Of a DNA stretch of 23,095 nucleotides, positions 21,982 through 23,095 are shown piece after piece. A model generated the notes under the pieces. The model did no database searches. It was given only the letters and a program-made list of their open reading frames with translations, and was not told the DNA's origin. The position numbers were made by a program, and so were the translations under genes. The number at the start of each line of letters is the position of its first letter. Position 1 is the stretch's first letter. This DNA is from Chloroflexota bacterium (GTDB taxonomy: Bacteria > Chloroflexota > Ktedonobacteria > Ktedonobacterales > Ktedonobacteraceae), in contig VBHI01000325.1 in NCBI GenBank assembly GCA_005881495.1, positions 1 to 23,095 on the forward strand, given 5' to 3'.

Positions 21982-22011
21982 AGTATGCCATACGATAGAT
22001 TTGAAAGTCAA
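21982..22011 (-). promoter_or_regulatory. Promoter of the XRE regulator relic
   Basis: On the minus strand TTGACT (22011-22006) and CATACT (21987-21982) lie 18 nt apart. The -35 matches five of six bases and the -10 four. It drives leftward transcription through the operator-like repeat into the pseudogene and possibly on towards acs. Confidence 0.55.
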
Positions 22012-22094
22012 TTGTTTTTCAGCTATTTTTTGCCCTTAAAGTCACAGGCAAGTCACAAAAGGCAGACATCGACTAGATCCTCCACCCACATGCA

Positions 22095-23095
22095 TCACCC
22101 CACAATCAAAGAGCGTCCTGTCATATCCTTTGGCTGCTTTATCCCCATCACTTGCAGAACTGTAGGAGCCACGTCGGCCAGAATGCCATCCGACCTCAAC
22201 TTTACTTGAGCTAATTGAGGCACAACGAAATAAAGTGGCACCGGATAGGTCGTGTGCGCTGTGAATGGTTTGCCTGTATCATACTCAATCAATTGCTCGG
22301 CGTTGCCATGATCAGCCGTAATCAGCAGGCCTCCACCGGCTGAGAGCGTCGCTTCCACAACGCGTCCAACGCCCGTGTCAACCGCCTCTACCCCTTTGAT
22401 GGCCGCCTCGATTACTCCCGTGTGCCCCACCATGTCGGCGTTGGCGTAGTTCATTATCACAAGATCGTAATCCCCGCTGCGGATATGCTCCACCGCTGTG
22501 TCCGTAACGCCCGCTGCACTCATCTCCGGCTGCAGATCATAGGTCGGCACTTTAGGCGAGGGCACCAGTAGACGCTCCTCCCCGGGGAAGGGCGTCTCGC
22601 GCCGGCCATTGATAAAATAGGTCACGTGGGCGTATTTCTCGGTCTCGGCGGTGTGGAACTGGCGCAGCCCCGCGTCGGAGATTACCCGCGCCAGCGGCAT
22701 ATCCACTTCGTCGGCCCGGTAAGCCACTTCCGCCTCAAGCCCTACCTCGTATTCTGTCATCATCACGTACACTAATTCCTCGAGGCGCGGCCCACGACCG
22801 AATTTCCCTGCTGCCTGAGGTGGCAACGCTTTCATCACAAAGGCTTTGGTAAGTTGCCGGGCGCGGTCTGGCCGGAAATTGTAGTGAATTAACGCATCAC
22901 CAGCCTTTACCGTGGCGACAGGATGGTTCTCTTCCATGATGACCGTGGGAAGAATAAATTCATCGGTCACATTGCTGTCATATGATTGCTGGATGGCCTC
23001 TACCGCCGAGTTGGCGCGCAGTCCCTCGGCTCGGGTCATTGCAAAATAGGTCATGCCCGTGCGATCCCAGCGATTATCACGATCCATGGCGTAAT
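22095..23095 (-). CDS. gpmI: 2,3-bisphosphoglycerate-independent phosphoglycerate mutase, C-terminal part (runs off window end)
   Basis: The frame is open to the last bases of the window (YAMDRDNRWDRTGMTYFAMT), so the N-terminal third, including the catalytic Ser region, lies outside. About 333 residues are seen of a usual 510-550. Family motifs are YNFRPDRARQLT, HVTYFINGRRETPFPGEER, SPKVPTYDLQPEMSA, NYANADMVGHTG and the metal-binding ITADHGNAEQ, followed by TAHTTYPVPLY. The enzyme interconverts 3- and 2-phosphoglycerate in glycolysis and needs Mn2+. The ATG visible near 23087 (MDRDNRW) is internal, not the start. The stop is at 22095-22097. The gene precedes the acs region in the same direction, separated by 604 bp. 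Confidence 0.95.
   Translation of the reverse strand, partial: YAMDRDNRWDRTGMTYFAMTRAEGLRANSAVEAIQQSYDSNVTDEFILPTVIMEENHPVATVKAGDALIHYNFRPDRARQLTKAFVMKALPPQAAGKFGRGPRLEELVYVMMTEYEVGLEAEVAYRADEVDMPLARVISDAGLRQFHTAETEKYAHVTYFINGRRETPFPGEERLLVPSPKVPTYDLQPEMSAAGVTDTAVEHIRSGDYDLVIMNYANADMVGHTGVIEAAIKGVEAVDTGVGRVVEATLSAGGGLLITADHGNAEQLIEYDTGKPFTAHTTYPVPLYFVVPQLAQVKLRSDGILADVAPTVLQVMGIKQPKDMTGRSLIVG

Larger units (their letters stand above)
21491..22094. other. Intergenic region with acs upstream elements and a regulator relic
   Basis: These 604 bases hold, read leftward, a promoter (22011-21982), an operator-like inverted repeat (21973-21949), the XRE regulator pseudogene (21926-21681) and the tandem GTATAC motifs in front of acs (21549-21534). 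I see no intact gene in it. Confidence 0.75.

Overview
The window looks like a piece of a Ktedonobacteria-type (Chloroflexota) chromosome. The evidence is the gene mix: a monofunctional proline dehydrogenase, a CopC-CopD fusion, a DUF92 protein, a CruC-like glycosyltransferase, bS21 beside a glycine-rich zinc-ribbon protein, and a GlmL-like ATPase next to an LPxW-repeat protein. Moderate GC and terse Shine-Dalgarno-led operons agree with this. No rRNA, tRNA or CRISPR array was seen. The taxonomic call is inference from protein character only.

Layout. 1-194: 3' end of an IS200/IS605-type tnpB with its right-end hairpin. 276-2736 (+): proline dehydrogenase, an SH3b-NlpC/P60 peptidase and a gamma-carbonic anhydrase-like protein. 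2695-2778: a 23-bp inverted repeat that supplies the last codons of two convergent genes. 2751-5554 (-): a two-frame (broken) alpha/beta-hydrolase-like gene, a Yip1-like membrane protein and a membrane-anchored alpha/beta hydrolase. 5724-7763 (-): a CopC-CopD-YtkA-like copper protein, divergent from a family 2 glycosyltransferase (7862-9139, +) that looks leaderless. 9129-11883 (-): MidA-type methyltransferase, holA and a small membrane protein, behind a near-consensus promoter. 11968-12575 (-): zinc-ribbon protein and rpsU, ended by a perfect 52-bp palindrome. 12957-14241: a DUF4870-like membrane protein and a DUF92 protein whose 3' ends overlap by 59 bp.

14535-19005 (+) is the most interesting part: a compact three-gene operon. 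It encodes a disordered zinc-ribbon protein with seven LPxW repeats, an actin-fold ATPase of the GlmL/MutL family with no mutase gene in sight, and a protein of unknown function with hairpin-like segments and a KOW-like C-terminus. The operon ends in a hairpin whose two arms are both perfect DnaA-box sequences. I suggest this as a candidate undescribed ATPase-scaffold module.

19376-23095 (-): acetyl-CoA synthetase and the C-terminal part of gpmI. The 604-bp gap between them hides a degraded XRE-type regulator gene. It keeps its promoter, operator-like palindrome, Shine-Dalgarno and start codon, but is broken by a 7-bp tandem duplication and probably a compensating 1-base loss.

Most genes are housekeeping or central metabolism: proline and acetate use, glycolysis, DNA replication, ribosome, envelope and copper. 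Traces of mobile DNA and gene decay lie at the operon junctions.
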